Source of the DNA: JAKEFM01 sp035695825
GTDB lineage: Bacteria > Planctomycetota > UBA1135 > JAKEFM01
Direction: 5' to 3'
NCBI GenBank assembly: GCA_035695825.1
Contig: DASRRH010000034.1
Location: forward strand, 124,001 to 188,000
Length of the DNA stretch: 64,000 nt
Shown here: positions 1 to 8,510 of the stretch, piece after piece
Layout: each line of letters starts with the position of its first letter
How positions within the stretch are numbered: the first letter of the stretch is position 1
The notes under the pieces: generated by a model
The model's input: only the letters and a program-made list of their open reading frames with translations
Databases searched by the model: none
What the model was told of the DNA's origin: nothing
Translations under genes and position numbers: made by a program

Positions 1-483
1 ATCCGCGAGCGGGGCGCGCGGGTGGACCTCGTCGCGTCGGAGCACCGCGGCGGGCGCCTCGCCGAGGAGATGCCGGCGGTGAGGGGCGCCCGGGTCCTTC
101 TTCCGCGCGCCGCGAGGAGCCGGGAGGAACTCGCCGGGGGGCTGCGCCGCCGCGGCGCGATCGTCGTGGAGGTCCCCGTGTACGAGACGCTCCCAGCGGT
201 GCCGGATCCGGGGGGGCTTCGCGAGCTCGAACGCGGCGTCGACGCGGCGACCTTCACGAGCGCCTCGACCGTCCGGAACTTCTTCGTCCTGCTCGGCGAC
301 TCCGCGAGGGGGCTCCTCGAGGGGGCGCTCGTCGCCTGCATCGGGCCGAGCACCGCGGAGGAGGCGCGAGGGCTCGGACTCCCCGTCGACGTGGAGCCCG
401 AGGAATCGACGGTCACGGGGCTCGTCGCGGCGCTCGCGAAGCGCGCCGCGTCGGGGGCCGCCCGCGGGAGGGGGGGACCTTGA
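1..483 (+). CDS. hemD: Uroporphyrinogen-III synthase, C-terminal part (5' end outside window)
   Basis: The reading frame is open from the first base, so the N-terminus lies to the left. Uroporphyrinogen-III synthase cyclises hydroxymethylbilane with inversion of ring D. The visible part shows the second half of the fold: a strand and loop ending VPVYETLPAVPDP, then ATFTSASTVRNFF (the typical HemD 'FTS.S.V..F' segment), then VACIGPSTAEEARGLG (the conserved 'IGP.TA..A...G' motif). The stop overlaps the hemB start as TTGA, so the two are translationally coupled. hemC would be expected just outside the window. The assignment rests on these motifs and on the heme operon downstream; HemD sequences are weakly conserved in general. 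Confidence 0.88.
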   Translation: MRERGARVDLVASEHRGGRLAEEMPAVRGARVLLPRAARSREELAGGLRRRGAIVVEVPVYETLPAVPDPGGLRELERGVDAATFTSASTVRNFFVLLGDSARGLLEGALVACIGPSTAEEARGLGLPVDVEPEESTVTGLVAALAKRAASGAARGRGGP

Positions 484-1493
484 TCGATCGTCCCCGGCGA
501 CTCCGGTTCAGCCCCTCGATCCGCCGCCTCGTGCGCGAGACGAGCGTCGAGGCCGGCGACCTCGTCTACCCCCTGTTCGTCACGGACGCGTCGGCGAAGC
601 CCCGCCCGATCTCCTCGATGCCCGGGATCTCCCAGTGGCCCGTCGAGCGGATCGGGGAGGAGGCGGCATCGGCCGCCGAGCTCGGGATCCCCGCCGTCCT
701 CCTCTTCGGCATCCCCGCCGCGAAGGACGCGACCGGGAGCGGCGGCTTCGCCGAGGAGGGCGTCGTCCAGCGCGCCGTCCGCGCGATCAAGCGCGCCGCG
801 CCGCGGCTCCTCGTCTTCACGGACGTCTGCCTCTGCGAGTACACCGATCACGGGCACTGCGGGCTGCTGAACGGCTCCTCGCCGGACCTCCTCCGCAGGG
901 AGCTCCCGGAGGGCTACCTCCTGAACGACGAGAGCGTCGAGGTGCTCGCGCGCGTGGCGGTCTCGCAGGCGCGGGCGGGCGCGGACGCCCTCGCCCCGTC
1001 CGCGATGCTCGACGGCATGGTGGCGGGGATCCGCGCCGCGCTCGACGGGAAGGGGTTCGCGCACTTGCCCATCCTTTCCTACTCCGCGAAGTACGCCTCC
1101 GGGTTCTACGGCCCCTTCCGGGAGGCGGCGGAGGGCGCGCCCAAGCGCGGGGACCGCAGCTCCCACCAGATGGACCCGGGGAACGCGCGGGAGGCGCTGA
1201 AGGAGAGCGCCCTCGACGTCGCGGAAGGGGCGGACCTGCTCATGGTGAAGCCGGCGCTCCCCTACCTCGACGTCGTGCGCGCGACGCGGGAGCGATTCCC
1301 CGACCGGCCGCTCGCCGCCTACAACGTGAGCGGGGAGTACGCGATGGTGAAGGCCGCCGCCGAGCGCGGCTGGATCGACGAGCGCCGCGCGGTGCTGGAG
1401 ATCCTGACCGGGATCCGCCGGGCGGGGGCGGATCTCGTCGTCACCTACCACGCGAAGGACGCCGCCCGCTGGCTCGCCGAGGAGAGGGAATGA
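480..1493 (+). CDS. hemB: Delta-aminolevulinic acid dehydratase (porphobilinogen synthase)
   Basis: Condenses two 5-aminolevulinate molecules to porphobilinogen in the cytoplasm. At 337 aa it has normal family length. It carries the metal-binding cysteine cluster VCLCEYTDHGHCG, which marks a zinc-type enzyme, and both Schiff-base lysine regions: SYSAKYASGFYGPFR and MVKPALPYLD. The C-terminal YNVSGEYAM motif is also present. The start is TTG at 480, overlapping the hemD stop. Position 2 of a coupled heme operon. Confidence 0.97.
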   Translation: MIDRPRRLRFSPSIRRLVRETSVEAGDLVYPLFVTDASAKPRPISSMPGISQWPVERIGEEAASAAELGIPAVLLFGIPAAKDATGSGGFAEEGVVQRAVRAIKRAAPRLLVFTDVCLCEYTDHGHCGLLNGSSPDLLRRELPEGYLLNDESVEVLARVAVSQARAGADALAPSAMLDGMVAGIRAALDGKGFAHLPILSYSAKYASGFYGPFREAAEGAPKRGDRSSHQMDPGNAREALKESALDVAEGADLLMVKPALPYLDVVRATRERFPDRPLAAYNVSGEYAMVKAAAERGWIDERRAVLEILTGIRRAGADLVVTYHAKDAARWLAEERE

Positions 1494-1496
1494 GTC

Positions 1497-2186
1497 GTGG
1501 CTGAACCGACGCCCCAGACGATCAACCACTTCGCCCTCTACTCGTTCGGGGAGGCCTACTGGAAGCTTCCCTCGGAAGAGCGAGCGAAAGTCCGCGGCTC
1601 GTGGCTGAGGCGGATGAGGGAAGTGGGGACCGCCCTCCACCTCTACCAAGTCTTCCCGACGGAGGCGGAGGCGGACCTCCTCGTCTGGACCGCCCGTCCC
1701 GCGGAGACCCCGGACGTCGCGCGCGGATTCTTTGCCGCCTACGCCGCGGCCTGCGCGGAGCTCCGCCCCCACGCGCGGATCCGGGAGGCGTTCTGGGGGT
1801 TCACCCGCCCCTCGCCGTACACGAAGACGCGCTCGACCCAGGAGGCCGACCCCTTCGGGAAGGAGCGCAAGCCCTACCTGGTCCTCTACCCCTTCGTGAA
1901 GACGCACGCGTGGTACCAGAAAGGGAGGGAGGAGCGGGGGGCGATGATGATGGACCACGTCAAGGTGGGGAAGGGCTATCCCGAGATCCTGCAGCTCCTC
2001 CTCTACTCGACGGGGCTGCAGGACCAGGAGTTCGTCGTTGTCTACGAGATCGGCGACCTGCTCCGGTTCCTCGACCTCGTGACGGACCTGCGGAGCACGC
2101 AAGCGCGGCCCTTCACGGAGAGGGACTACCCCCTCCACACGGCCCTCCACCAGGCGGACGAAGGGGCGCTCGACGCATGGCTGTGA
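1497..2186 (+). CDS. hemQ: Coproheme decarboxylase (chlorite-dismutase family)
   Basis: HemQ/ChdC decarboxylates coproheme to protoheme, the last step of the coproporphyrin-dependent pathway. The 229-aa protein has the family core: LVLYPFVKTHAWY (catalytic Tyr region), ERGAMMMDHVKVGKGY (proximal heme-ligand His in DHVKVG), and YSTGLQDQEFVVVYE followed by FLDLVTDLRSTQARPFTERD. The start is GTG at 1497, three bases after hemB. Its place between hemB and hemE, with hemH and hemY downstream, fits the coproporphyrin route rather than a chlorite-detoxifying role. Confidence 0.95.
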   Translation: MAEPTPQTINHFALYSFGEAYWKLPSEERAKVRGSWLRRMREVGTALHLYQVFPTEAEADLLVWTARPAETPDVARGFFAAYAAACAELRPHARIREAFWGFTRPSPYTKTRSTQEADPFGKERKPYLVLYPFVKTHAWYQKGREERGAMMMDHVKVGKGYPEILQLLLYSTGLQDQEFVVVYEIGDLLRFLDLVTDLRSTQARPFTERDYPLHTALHQADEGALDAWL

Positions 2187-3223
2187 GCGCCGCGAGCGGC
2201 ACGGCCCGGCTCCTCCGCGCGGCGAGGCGGGAGCGCGCGGACCGGACGCCCGTCTGGTTCATGCGCCAGGCCGGACGCTACCTGCCGGAGTACCGCGCGA
2301 TCCGGGAGCGCCTCTCCCTCCTCGAGATCTGCGCGCGCCCCGAGGTCGCGGCCGAGGTGACCCTCCAGCCGGTCCGCCGGCTCGGGGTGGACGGCGCGAT
2401 CCTCTTCGCGGACCTCCTGCTGCCGCTCGTCCCGATGGGACTGCGCCTCGAGTTCGCAGAGGGGGAGGGGCCGGTGATCCACAACCCCGTGCGGACGGCG
2501 GAGGCGGTCGATCGACTCGCGGCGGTCGACGCGCGCGACGCGCTCGGCTCCGTCCTCGAGACGGTGCGCCTCGTGCGGCGGGAACTCGACCCCTCCCTGC
2601 CGCTCCTCGGCTTCGCCGGCGCGCCCTTCACGCTCGCCTGCTACGCCGTCGAAGGGGGGGGCTCGCGGGACTTCCTCGAGACGAAGCGGATGATGCTCGC
2701 CGCCCCGCAGGCCTTCGACTCCCTCCTTCGGCGCCTGACGGCCGTCGTCGAGGAATACCTCGCCGGGCAGGTCGAGGCGGGCGCGGACGCCCTCCAGGTC
2801 TTCGACACCTGGGCGGGCGCGCTCTCCCCTGCGGACTACCGCCGGTACGTCCTGCCGCACTCCCGCCGCCTCTTCGAGCGGCTCGCGGCGCTCCCCGTCC
2901 CGACGATCCACTTCGGGGTCGGCACGGCCACCTTGCTCGAGGCGATGGCGGAAGCGGGAGGGGACGTGATCGGGCTCGACTGGCGCGTCCCCCTCGATGA
3001 GGGGTGGGCGAGGGTGGGGGAGGGGCGGGCCGTCCAGGGAAACCTCGACCCGGCCGCGCTCTTCGCCCCCCGGCCCGAGCTCGAGGCGCGCGTCCGCGAC
3101 GTCCTCCGGCGCGCGGGGGGGCGCGCCGGCCACATCTTCAACCTCGGCCACGGCATCCCTCCGGGGACCCCGGTCGACAGCGTCCGCGCGGTCGTCGACC
3201 TCGTCCACGCGCTCACCGGCTGA
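2177..3223 (+). CDS. hemE: Uroporphyrinogen decarboxylase
   Basis: Removes four acetate carboxyls from uroporphyrinogen III to give coproporphyrinogen III. The 348-aa protein begins MAVSAASGTARLLRA and shows the signature TPVWFMRQAGRYLPEYR with the catalytic arginines, the ILFADLLLP segment with the active-site Asp, GFAGAPFTLACY, and C-terminal GHIFNLGHGIPPGTPVD. The ATG at 2177 overlaps hemQ by 10 bases; a GTG at 2183 that overlaps the hemQ stop by 4 bases is an equally plausible start and would remove only two residues. Confidence 0.97.
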   Translation: MAVSAASGTARLLRAARRERADRTPVWFMRQAGRYLPEYRAIRERLSLLEICARPEVAAEVTLQPVRRLGVDGAILFADLLLPLVPMGLRLEFAEGEGPVIHNPVRTAEAVDRLAAVDARDALGSVLETVRLVRRELDPSLPLLGFAGAPFTLACYAVEGGGSRDFLETKRMMLAAPQAFDSLLRRLTAVVEEYLAGQVEAGADALQVFDTWAGALSPADYRRYVLPHSRRLFERLAALPVPTIHFGVGTATLLEAMAEAGGDVIGLDWRVPLDEGWARVGEGRAVQGNLDPAALFAPRPELEARVRDVLRRAGGRAGHIFNLGHGIPPGTPVDSVRAVVDLVHALTG

Positions 3224-3225
3224 AC

Positions 3226-4149
3226 GTGGAAGCGCCCCTCGGAGTCCTCGTTATGGCCTACGGGGGACCCAACGCCCTGGAGGAGGTCGAGCCCTACCTC
3301 CTCGACGTGCGCGGGTTCCGCCCGACGCCCCCCGAGGTCGTCGAGGAGGTGCGCGCGCGCTACGCGGCGATCGGCGGCCGCTCCCCGATCCTCGAGAAGA
3401 CGGAAGCCCAGGCCCGGGCCCTCGAGCGCGCGCTCAACCGGAACGGCCGCCGCTTCCTCTGCGCCGTCGGGATGCGGCATTGGCGCCCGACGATCCGCGA
3501 GGCGCTCGCTCGCCTCGAAGGCGCCGGCGTCGAGCGCGCCGTCGGGCTCGTCATGGCGCCCCACTACTCGCGGATGAGCGTCGAGCTCTACTTCGAGAGG
3601 GCGGCCGAGGCTCGCTCGCGGGTCGAGATCGCCCCGATCCGGCAGTGGCACCTCCTCCCCGGGTTCATCGAGGCGATCGCGGACCGGGTCCGCTCGGCGC
3701 TCGAGCGTTTCCCGCGGGAGGTCCGTGCCGCGGTTCCCCTCCTCTTCACCGCCCACTCCCTCCCCGAGCGGATCCTCGAATGGGGGGACCCTTACCCGAC
3801 CCAATTGCGCGCGAGCGTCGAGGCCGTGCTGGAGCGATTGGGTCCGCGTGCGCATCCCTTCGCTTACCAGTCGCCGGGGAAGAGGGGGGAGCCCTGGCTC
3901 GGGCCGGAGGTCCGGACGGTTCTCGAGGGGCTCGCTTCGACCGGGCACGGCCAAGTCCTCCTCGTCCCGATCGGATTCACCTGCGAGCACGTCGAGGTCC
4001 TCTACGACGTCGACGTCGAACTCCGGCGGCTCGCGGAGGCCCTCGCCATCCGGCTCGAGCGGATCGAGATGCCGAACGACCACCCCGCCTTGGTCGAGGG
4101 GCTCGCCCGCCTCGTGCGCGAGACCGCGGCGCCGCAAGCCCGGCCGTGA
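3226..4149 (+). CDS. hemH: Ferrochelatase / coproporphyrin ferrochelatase
   Basis: Inserts ferrous iron into a porphyrin; next to HemQ the likely substrate is coproporphyrin III (CpfC role). The 307-aa protein has an N-terminal GVLVMAYGGPNALEEVEPYL, the catalytic-histidine motif TAHSLPERI, YQSPGKRGEPWLGP, and the metal-site acidic segment PIGFTCEHVEVLYDVD. The start chosen is GTG at 3226, two bases after the hemE stop. No C-terminal membrane or extension domain is seen. The stop overlaps hemY as GTGA. Confidence 0.96.
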   Translation: MEAPLGVLVMAYGGPNALEEVEPYLLDVRGFRPTPPEVVEEVRARYAAIGGRSPILEKTEAQARALERALNRNGRRFLCAVGMRHWRPTIREALARLEGAGVERAVGLVMAPHYSRMSVELYFERAAEARSRVEIAPIRQWHLLPGFIEAIADRVRSALERFPREVRAAVPLLFTAHSLPERILEWGDPYPTQLRASVEAVLERLGPRAHPFAYQSPGKRGEPWLGPEVRTVLEGLASTGHGQVLLVPIGFTCEHVEVLYDVDVELRRLAEALAIRLERIEMPNDHPALVEGLARLVRETAAPQARP

Positions 4150-5525
4150 CGGACCGCCTCCGCGTCGCGATCGTCGGGGGCGGCATCACGGGTCTCGCCG
4201 CGGCCCACCGCCTCGCCGGCGAGGACTTCCTCCTCCTCGAGGCTGACGAGCGCCTCGGGGGGAAGATCCGGACCGAGCGCGTCGGGCACTACGTCCTCGA
4301 AGGAGGTCCCGACTGCTTCCTCTCCACGAAGCCGGGGGGGGTCGATCTCTGCCGCGCCCTCGGGCTCGAGGGGCGCCTCCGAGGGACGGACCCCACCTTC
4401 CGCCGCACCTACGTGAAGCGGCGGGGCCAACTCCACCCGCTCCCCGAGGGGATCACGGGGCTCGTCCCGTCCCGTATCCGCCCGCTCCTGACGACGCGCG
4501 TCCTCTCGCCGCACGGGCGGCTGCGGGCCGCGCTCGAGCCGTTCGTTCCGGCGAAGCGGAGCGGAGAGGAGGAGAGCATCGCCTCCTTCGTCTCGCGCCG
4601 CTTCGGGAGGGAGGCCTACGATTGGCTCGTCGAGCCGCTCCTCTCCGGGATCTACGGGGGGGACGGCCGGGAGCTCTCCCTCGAGGCCACCTTCCCCCAG
4701 CTCGCCTCCCTCGAACGCGAAGGGCGGAGCGTCCTCCGGGCGATGGTGCGAGCTCCGGCGCGGGATCCGAGTCTTCCCCCCTTCGTCACCCTCGCCGGCG
4801 GCCTCTCCGAGCTCGTCGAGGCCCTGGCGCTCGGGCTTCCCCCCGGCCGCGTTCGCCTCGGAGCGGCGGTCGAGGCGCTCGAGCGCGGCCGCGACGGATT
4901 CCGGATTCGCCTCGAGGACGGGAGCCGGATCGACGCGGAATCGGCGATCGTCGCGACGCCCGCCCACGCGAGCGCGCGGATCCTCGGCTCCCTCGACCCC
5001 GATCTCGCGCGCGAGCTCGAGGCGATCCGCTTCGTCGCGACGGCGACGGTCTCGCTCGCGTTCCCCGTCTCCGCCGTCCCGCGCCCGCTCGACGGCTACG
5101 GCTACGTCTCCCCGCGCGCGGAGGGGGAGCCCCTCGTCGCGTGCACCTGGACGTCGAACAAGTTCCCCGACCGCGTCCCTCCGGGTCACGTCCTCGTCCG
5201 CTTCTTCCTCGGGCGCGCGGGGATGGAGGAGGTCGTCGAGCGTCCGGACGCGGAGCTGCTCCGCCTCGCGCGGGGCGAGCTCGAGAGGCTGGCCGGCATC
5301 ACGGCCGAGCCCTCGCTCACCCGCGTCTTCCGCTGGCGCAAGGGGATCCCGCAGTACGCGCTCGGCCACCTCGCACGGCTCGGCCGGATCGAGACCCTCC
5401 TCGCCCGCCACCCGGGACTGGCGCTCGCCGGCGCTTCCTACGGCGGCGTCGGGATCCCCGACTGCGTCGCCTCGGGTCGGGCCGCCGCCGCCTCCGTGCT
5501 CCGCGCGCTCGGCGCCGCCGCATGA
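4146..5525 (+). CDS. hemY: Coproporphyrinogen/protoporphyrinogen oxidase, FAD-dependent
   Basis: Oxidises (copro)porphyrinogen to the porphyrin using FAD and oxygen. The 459-aa protein opens with a classical dinucleotide-binding loop, VAIVGGGITGLAAAHRL, followed by LLEADERLGGKIRTE and EGGPDCFLSTKP. The C-terminal FAD signature is present: RWRKGIPQYALGH and LALAGASYGGVGIPDCVASG. With HemQ present it probably acts on coproporphyrinogen (CgoX role); that is inference from operon partners. GTG start at 4146 overlaps hemH by 4 bases. Confidence 0.95.
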   Translation: MTDRLRVAIVGGGITGLAAAHRLAGEDFLLLEADERLGGKIRTERVGHYVLEGGPDCFLSTKPGGVDLCRALGLEGRLRGTDPTFRRTYVKRRGQLHPLPEGITGLVPSRIRPLLTTRVLSPHGRLRAALEPFVPAKRSGEEESIASFVSRRFGREAYDWLVEPLLSGIYGGDGRELSLEATFPQLASLEREGRSVLRAMVRAPARDPSLPPFVTLAGGLSELVEALALGLPPGRVRLGAAVEALERGRDGFRIRLEDGSRIDAESAIVATPAHASARILGSLDPDLARELEAIRFVATATVSLAFPVSAVPRPLDGYGYVSPRAEGEPLVACTWTSNKFPDRVPPGHVLVRFFLGRAGMEEVVERPDAELLRLARGELERLAGITAEPSLTRVFRWRKGIPQYALGHLARLGRIETLLARHPGLALAGASYGGVGIPDCVASGRAAAASVLRALGAAA

Positions 5526-6808
5526 CCTCGACGGAGCGGTCGCGGTCCCTCTTCCGCGAGGCGCTCTCGCTCCTCCCTGGCGGCGTCGACTCGCCGGTCC
5601 GGGCTTTCCGCGCGGTGGGGGGGGAGCCCCTCTTCGTCGCCCGGGGCGAGGGGGCCTACCTCGAGGACGTCGACGGCAACCGCTACGTCGACTTCGTGCT
5701 GTCGTGGGGGCCCCTGATCCTCGGACACGCGCCCCCGGCGGTCGTCGCGGCGCTCCGGGAAGCCGTCGGGAAGGGGACGAGCTTCGGCGCCCCGAGCCCT
5801 CTCGAGGTCGAGCTGGCGCGGCGGATCCAGCGGTTCGTTCCGAGCCTGGAGAGGCTCCGGTTCGTCAACTCGGGCACCGAGGCGACGATGAGCGCCGTCC
5901 GCCTCGCACGCGCCTTCACCGGCCGGGTGAAGGTCGTCAAGTTCGAGGGGTGCTACCACGGACATGCCGACCTCTTCCTCGTGAAGGCGGGCTCCGGCGT
6001 CGCGACGCTCGGCCTTCCCGACTCGCCCGGCGTCCCCCCCTCCGTCGCCGCCGACACCCTCGTCGCCCCCTTCAACGACCTCGGGTCCCTGGAGCGCCTC
6101 TTCGAGGAGAACCCGCGCGCGATCGCCGCGGTCGTCGTCGAGCCCGCCGCCGGGAACATGGGGGTCGTGCCGCCGGCGCCCGGATTCCTCGAGGGGGCGC
6201 GCGCCCTCACCCGAGATCGAGGCGCGCTCCTCGTCTTCGACGAGGTGATGACCGGCTTCCGCGCCCACCCGGGAGGGATGCAGGGGCTCTCCGGAATCGT
6301 CCCCGACCTCACGGCGCTCGGGAAGGTGATCGGCGGAGGCCTTCCCGTCGGGGCGTACGGGGGCCGGCGGGAGATCATGGACCTGGTCGCGCCTTCCGGC
6401 CCCGTCTACCAGGCCGGAACGCTCTCGGGAAATCCCCTAGCCATGACGGCGGGGATCGCGACGCTGGCCGAGCTCGAGAAGCCCGGCGTCTGGGAGGGGA
6501 TCGCGCGGGGGGCGGCCGATCTCGCGGAGCGGCTCCGCGCCGCCGCCCGCGAAGCCGGGGTGTCCCTCCAGGTCCAGCGCGCAGGGACGATGCTCACCGC
6601 GTTCTTCGCGGACGAGCCCGTCGAGGACTGGTCGAGCGCGAAGAACTGCGACACGGCACGGTTCGCGAGGTTCTTCGGCCGCCTCCTCGACCGGGGCGTC
6701 TACTGGCCTCCCTCGCAGTTCGAGGCCGCCTTCCTCTCTTCCGCCCACGGGCCACGGGAGCTCGACGTCACCGAGAAGGCCGCGCGCGAGGCGCTCGAGG
6801 CGCTCTGA
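5522..6808 (+). CDS. hemL: Glutamate-1-semialdehyde 2,1-aminomutase
   Basis: PLP enzyme that makes 5-aminolevulinate from glutamate-1-semialdehyde, so this organism uses the C5 (glutamyl-tRNA) route. At 428 aa it has the usual length. Motifs seen: LPGGVDSPVRAF near the N-terminus, FVNSGTEATMSAVRLARAFTGR, KFEGCYHGHAD, LLVFDEVMTGFR and the PLP-lysine segment ALGKVIGGGLPVGAYGG. ATG overlaps the hemY stop by 4 bases. It is the last gene of the operon: a 212-base gap follows. Confidence 0.97.
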   Translation: MTSTERSRSLFREALSLLPGGVDSPVRAFRAVGGEPLFVARGEGAYLEDVDGNRYVDFVLSWGPLILGHAPPAVVAALREAVGKGTSFGAPSPLEVELARRIQRFVPSLERLRFVNSGTEATMSAVRLARAFTGRVKVVKFEGCYHGHADLFLVKAGSGVATLGLPDSPGVPPSVAADTLVAPFNDLGSLERLFEENPRAIAAVVVEPAAGNMGVVPPAPGFLEGARALTRDRGALLVFDEVMTGFRAHPGGMQGLSGIVPDLTALGKVIGGGLPVGAYGGRREIMDLVAPSGPVYQAGTLSGNPLAMTAGIATLAELEKPGVWEGIARGAADLAERLRAAAREAGVSLQVQRAGTMLTAFFADEPVEDWSSAKNCDTARFARFFGRLLDRGVYWPPSQFEAAFLSSAHGPRELDVTEKAAREALEAL

Positions 6809-6812
6809 CCGC

Positions 6813-6832
6813 GCCTCCCGCCGGCGGGAGGC
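6813..6832 (+). terminator. GC-only hairpin at end of heme operon
   Basis: A perfect 8-bp inverted repeat (arms 6813-6820 and 6825-6832, loop CCGG) starts 5 bases after the hemL stop. It could end the heme transcript, but no T-run follows, so it may only slow polymerase or protect the 3' end. The rest of 6833-7020 holds no gene I can support. Confidence 0.4.
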
Positions 6833-7020
6833 CTCTCGCCCGCGCTGAAGCCGAGGAGGGCAAGATTCGATAAGGCCTCCCGGTGGTCTTGACGATGGGA
6901 CCGATCCGAGGGCTCCCCTTCGACGCGGTCGGCCGGGAGGTCGAGCCGGCGCGCGGGATCGCGCCCCGGCCCGACTTCGAAGCCGGACGGATCCGCCCGC
7001 GGGGGATCGGGAGGAGCTGA

Positions 7021-8415
7021 ATGCGACGCAGGGGCCTCGCGAAGGCTCTCGTCTTCGCCGCCGTCGGCATGGTCGGCTGCCTCCTCGGGGCCGGACCGGC
7101 CGAGGTCTGGTGGCGCCTGACCTCCCGCATGACCACCCCCGAGGTGAGCGTGCTGATCGACTGCTCGGGGAGCATGGCGGGCGAGAAGTTCGAGGAAGTG
7201 AAGGCGGCGACGAAGGAGTTCGTGCGTCGCAACGTGTCGCGCGGGCCGATCGGGGTGGTCGGCTTCGCGACCACGGCGCGCCCGGCCTGCGCCCCCACGA
7301 CGGACTTGTCCGCGCTCGAAAAGGCGATCGACGGGCTCAAGGCCGGCGGGTCGACGGCGATGCACGCCGGCCTCGGGGCGGCGGCGGCGCAGTTCCGTCC
7401 CGGGGAACGCGCGCGCTTCCTCTTCCTCTTCACGGACGGCATGCCCGATGCGGAGATCGAGGCCCTGAAGGTGGCGGAGGACGTCCGGCGCCGCGGGACG
7501 ACGATCGTCGCCGCCGGCACGAAGGACGCGCGCCGCCTTTACCTCGATCGACTCACGGGCGACCCGAAGCTCGTCTTCGAGGCGAGCGCGGGCCGGTTCG
7601 ACGAGGCGTTCGGGAGGGCGGGGGAGGCGATCGCGGCCCTCGTGGAGACGGCGGGCGGCGGCGGGAGCCTGCGGGTGACGACGGTCCGGATGGCGGGCTG
7701 GTGTGCGCTGCTCGCGGCGCTCCTCGCGCCCGCGTTGATCGCGGGCCAGAACCTCTACCTGCGCCGCCCCGGCTCGAGCGGAAGGAAGGTGGGGCTCGCG
7801 GTCCTCGGGGGCCTCCTCGCCGGGGCCGTCGGGGGAGCCGCGGGGCAGCTCCTCTTCGCGGCCGCGCCGCACGTGGAGCTGGCCCGCCAGGCCGCCCGCG
7901 TGGCGGGCTGGACGCTCGTCGGCATGCTCGTCGGGGCGGGGGTGTCCTTCGTCGTGCCGAACCTGAAGGTCCTGCGCGCGGCGGTCGGAGGCGGCGTCGG
8001 CGGAGCGCTCGGCGCCGCGGGATTCCAGCTCACCGCGCTCCAGGTCGGCGACTTCCCCGCGCGATTCGTGGGAGCGGGGACCCTCGGGCTCCTCATCGGC
8101 CTCATGATCGCGGTGGCGGAGGTGGCGTTCCGGCAGGCATGGCTCGAGGTGATCTACGGCCCGAGGGAGTCGAGCACGGTGACTCTCGGGAACCAGCCCG
8201 TCAGCGTGGGGAGCGACGCGAGGACTTGCGCCGTCTACGCACAGGGGGCGCCCCCCGTCGCCTGCCGGTTCCGATTCGATCAGGGGAAGGTCACCTGTCA
8301 GGACGCGGTGAGCGGCCGCGTCGAAGTGATGAAGCCCGGCGACCGGAAGACGGTGGGGGCGGTCCGGGTCGTCGTCGGGGCCGCGCGGGAGCCCGAGCTC
8401 GTCGGCGCGCGCTGA
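7021..8415 (+). CDS. Membrane protein with von Willebrand factor A domain and FHA-like tail
   Basis: A 464-aa protein. An N-terminal hydrophobic segment (about residues 7-27) is followed by a VWA domain (about 38-205) with an intact MIDAS: DCSGSM near residue 48, the Thr in AGGSTAMHAGL, and FTDGMPD. Residues about 225-375 are a run of glycine-rich hydrophobic helices (for example GLLAGAVGGAAGQLLF) that look like paired membrane hairpins. The final about 85 residues (STVTLGNQPVSVGS to GAVRVVVGA) resemble a degenerate FHA-type beta domain. VWA domains usually hold protein partners through a bound metal ion. No partner gene such as a MoxR ATPase is adjacent. The exact role is unknown. Confidence 0.8.
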   Translation: MRRRGLAKALVFAAVGMVGCLLGAGPAEVWWRLTSRMTTPEVSVLIDCSGSMAGEKFEEVKAATKEFVRRNVSRGPIGVVGFATTARPACAPTTDLSALEKAIDGLKAGGSTAMHAGLGAAAAQFRPGERARFLFLFTDGMPDAEIEALKVAEDVRRRGTTIVAAGTKDARRLYLDRLTGDPKLVFEASAGRFDEAFGRAGEAIAALVETAGGGGSLRVTTVRMAGWCALLAALLAPALIAGQNLYLRRPGSSGRKVGLAVLGGLLAGAVGGAAGQLLFAAAPHVELARQAARVAGWTLVGMLVGAGVSFVVPNLKVLRAAVGGGVGGALGAAGFQLTALQVGDFPARFVGAGTLGLLIGLMIAVAEVAFRQAWLEVIYGPRESSTVTLGNQPVSVGSDARTCAVYAQGAPPVACRFRFDQGKVTCQDAVSGRVEVMKPGDRKTVGAVRVVVGAAREPELVGAR

Positions 8416-8430
8416 GGGGGAGGGTCCCCC

Positions 8431-8462
8431 CGTTGGTCCCGCCGCCACGGCCCGGATAGGAT
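8431..8462 (+). promoter_or_regulatory. Putative promoter for the transhydrogenase genes
   Basis: TTGGTC, then an 18-base spacer, then TAGGAT: a fair match to a -35/-10 pair. It lies about 50 bases before the pntAA ATG in a 95-base gap. Coordinates of the -10 may be off by a base or two. Confidence 0.4.
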
Positions 8463-8510
8463 CCGCGCGCTCGCGCGTTCCCGAAGGGGAACGGGAATCC
8501 CACCTCCCGG

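Noticed and set aside
635..1504. Plus-strand frame of 289 codons inside hemB
   Set aside because: Out-of-frame shadow rich in Arg and Gly; hemB is unambiguous.
1497..2186. Chlorite dismutase
   Set aside because: Same superfamily, but the position inside a heme operon and the HemQ-type motifs favour coproheme decarboxylase.
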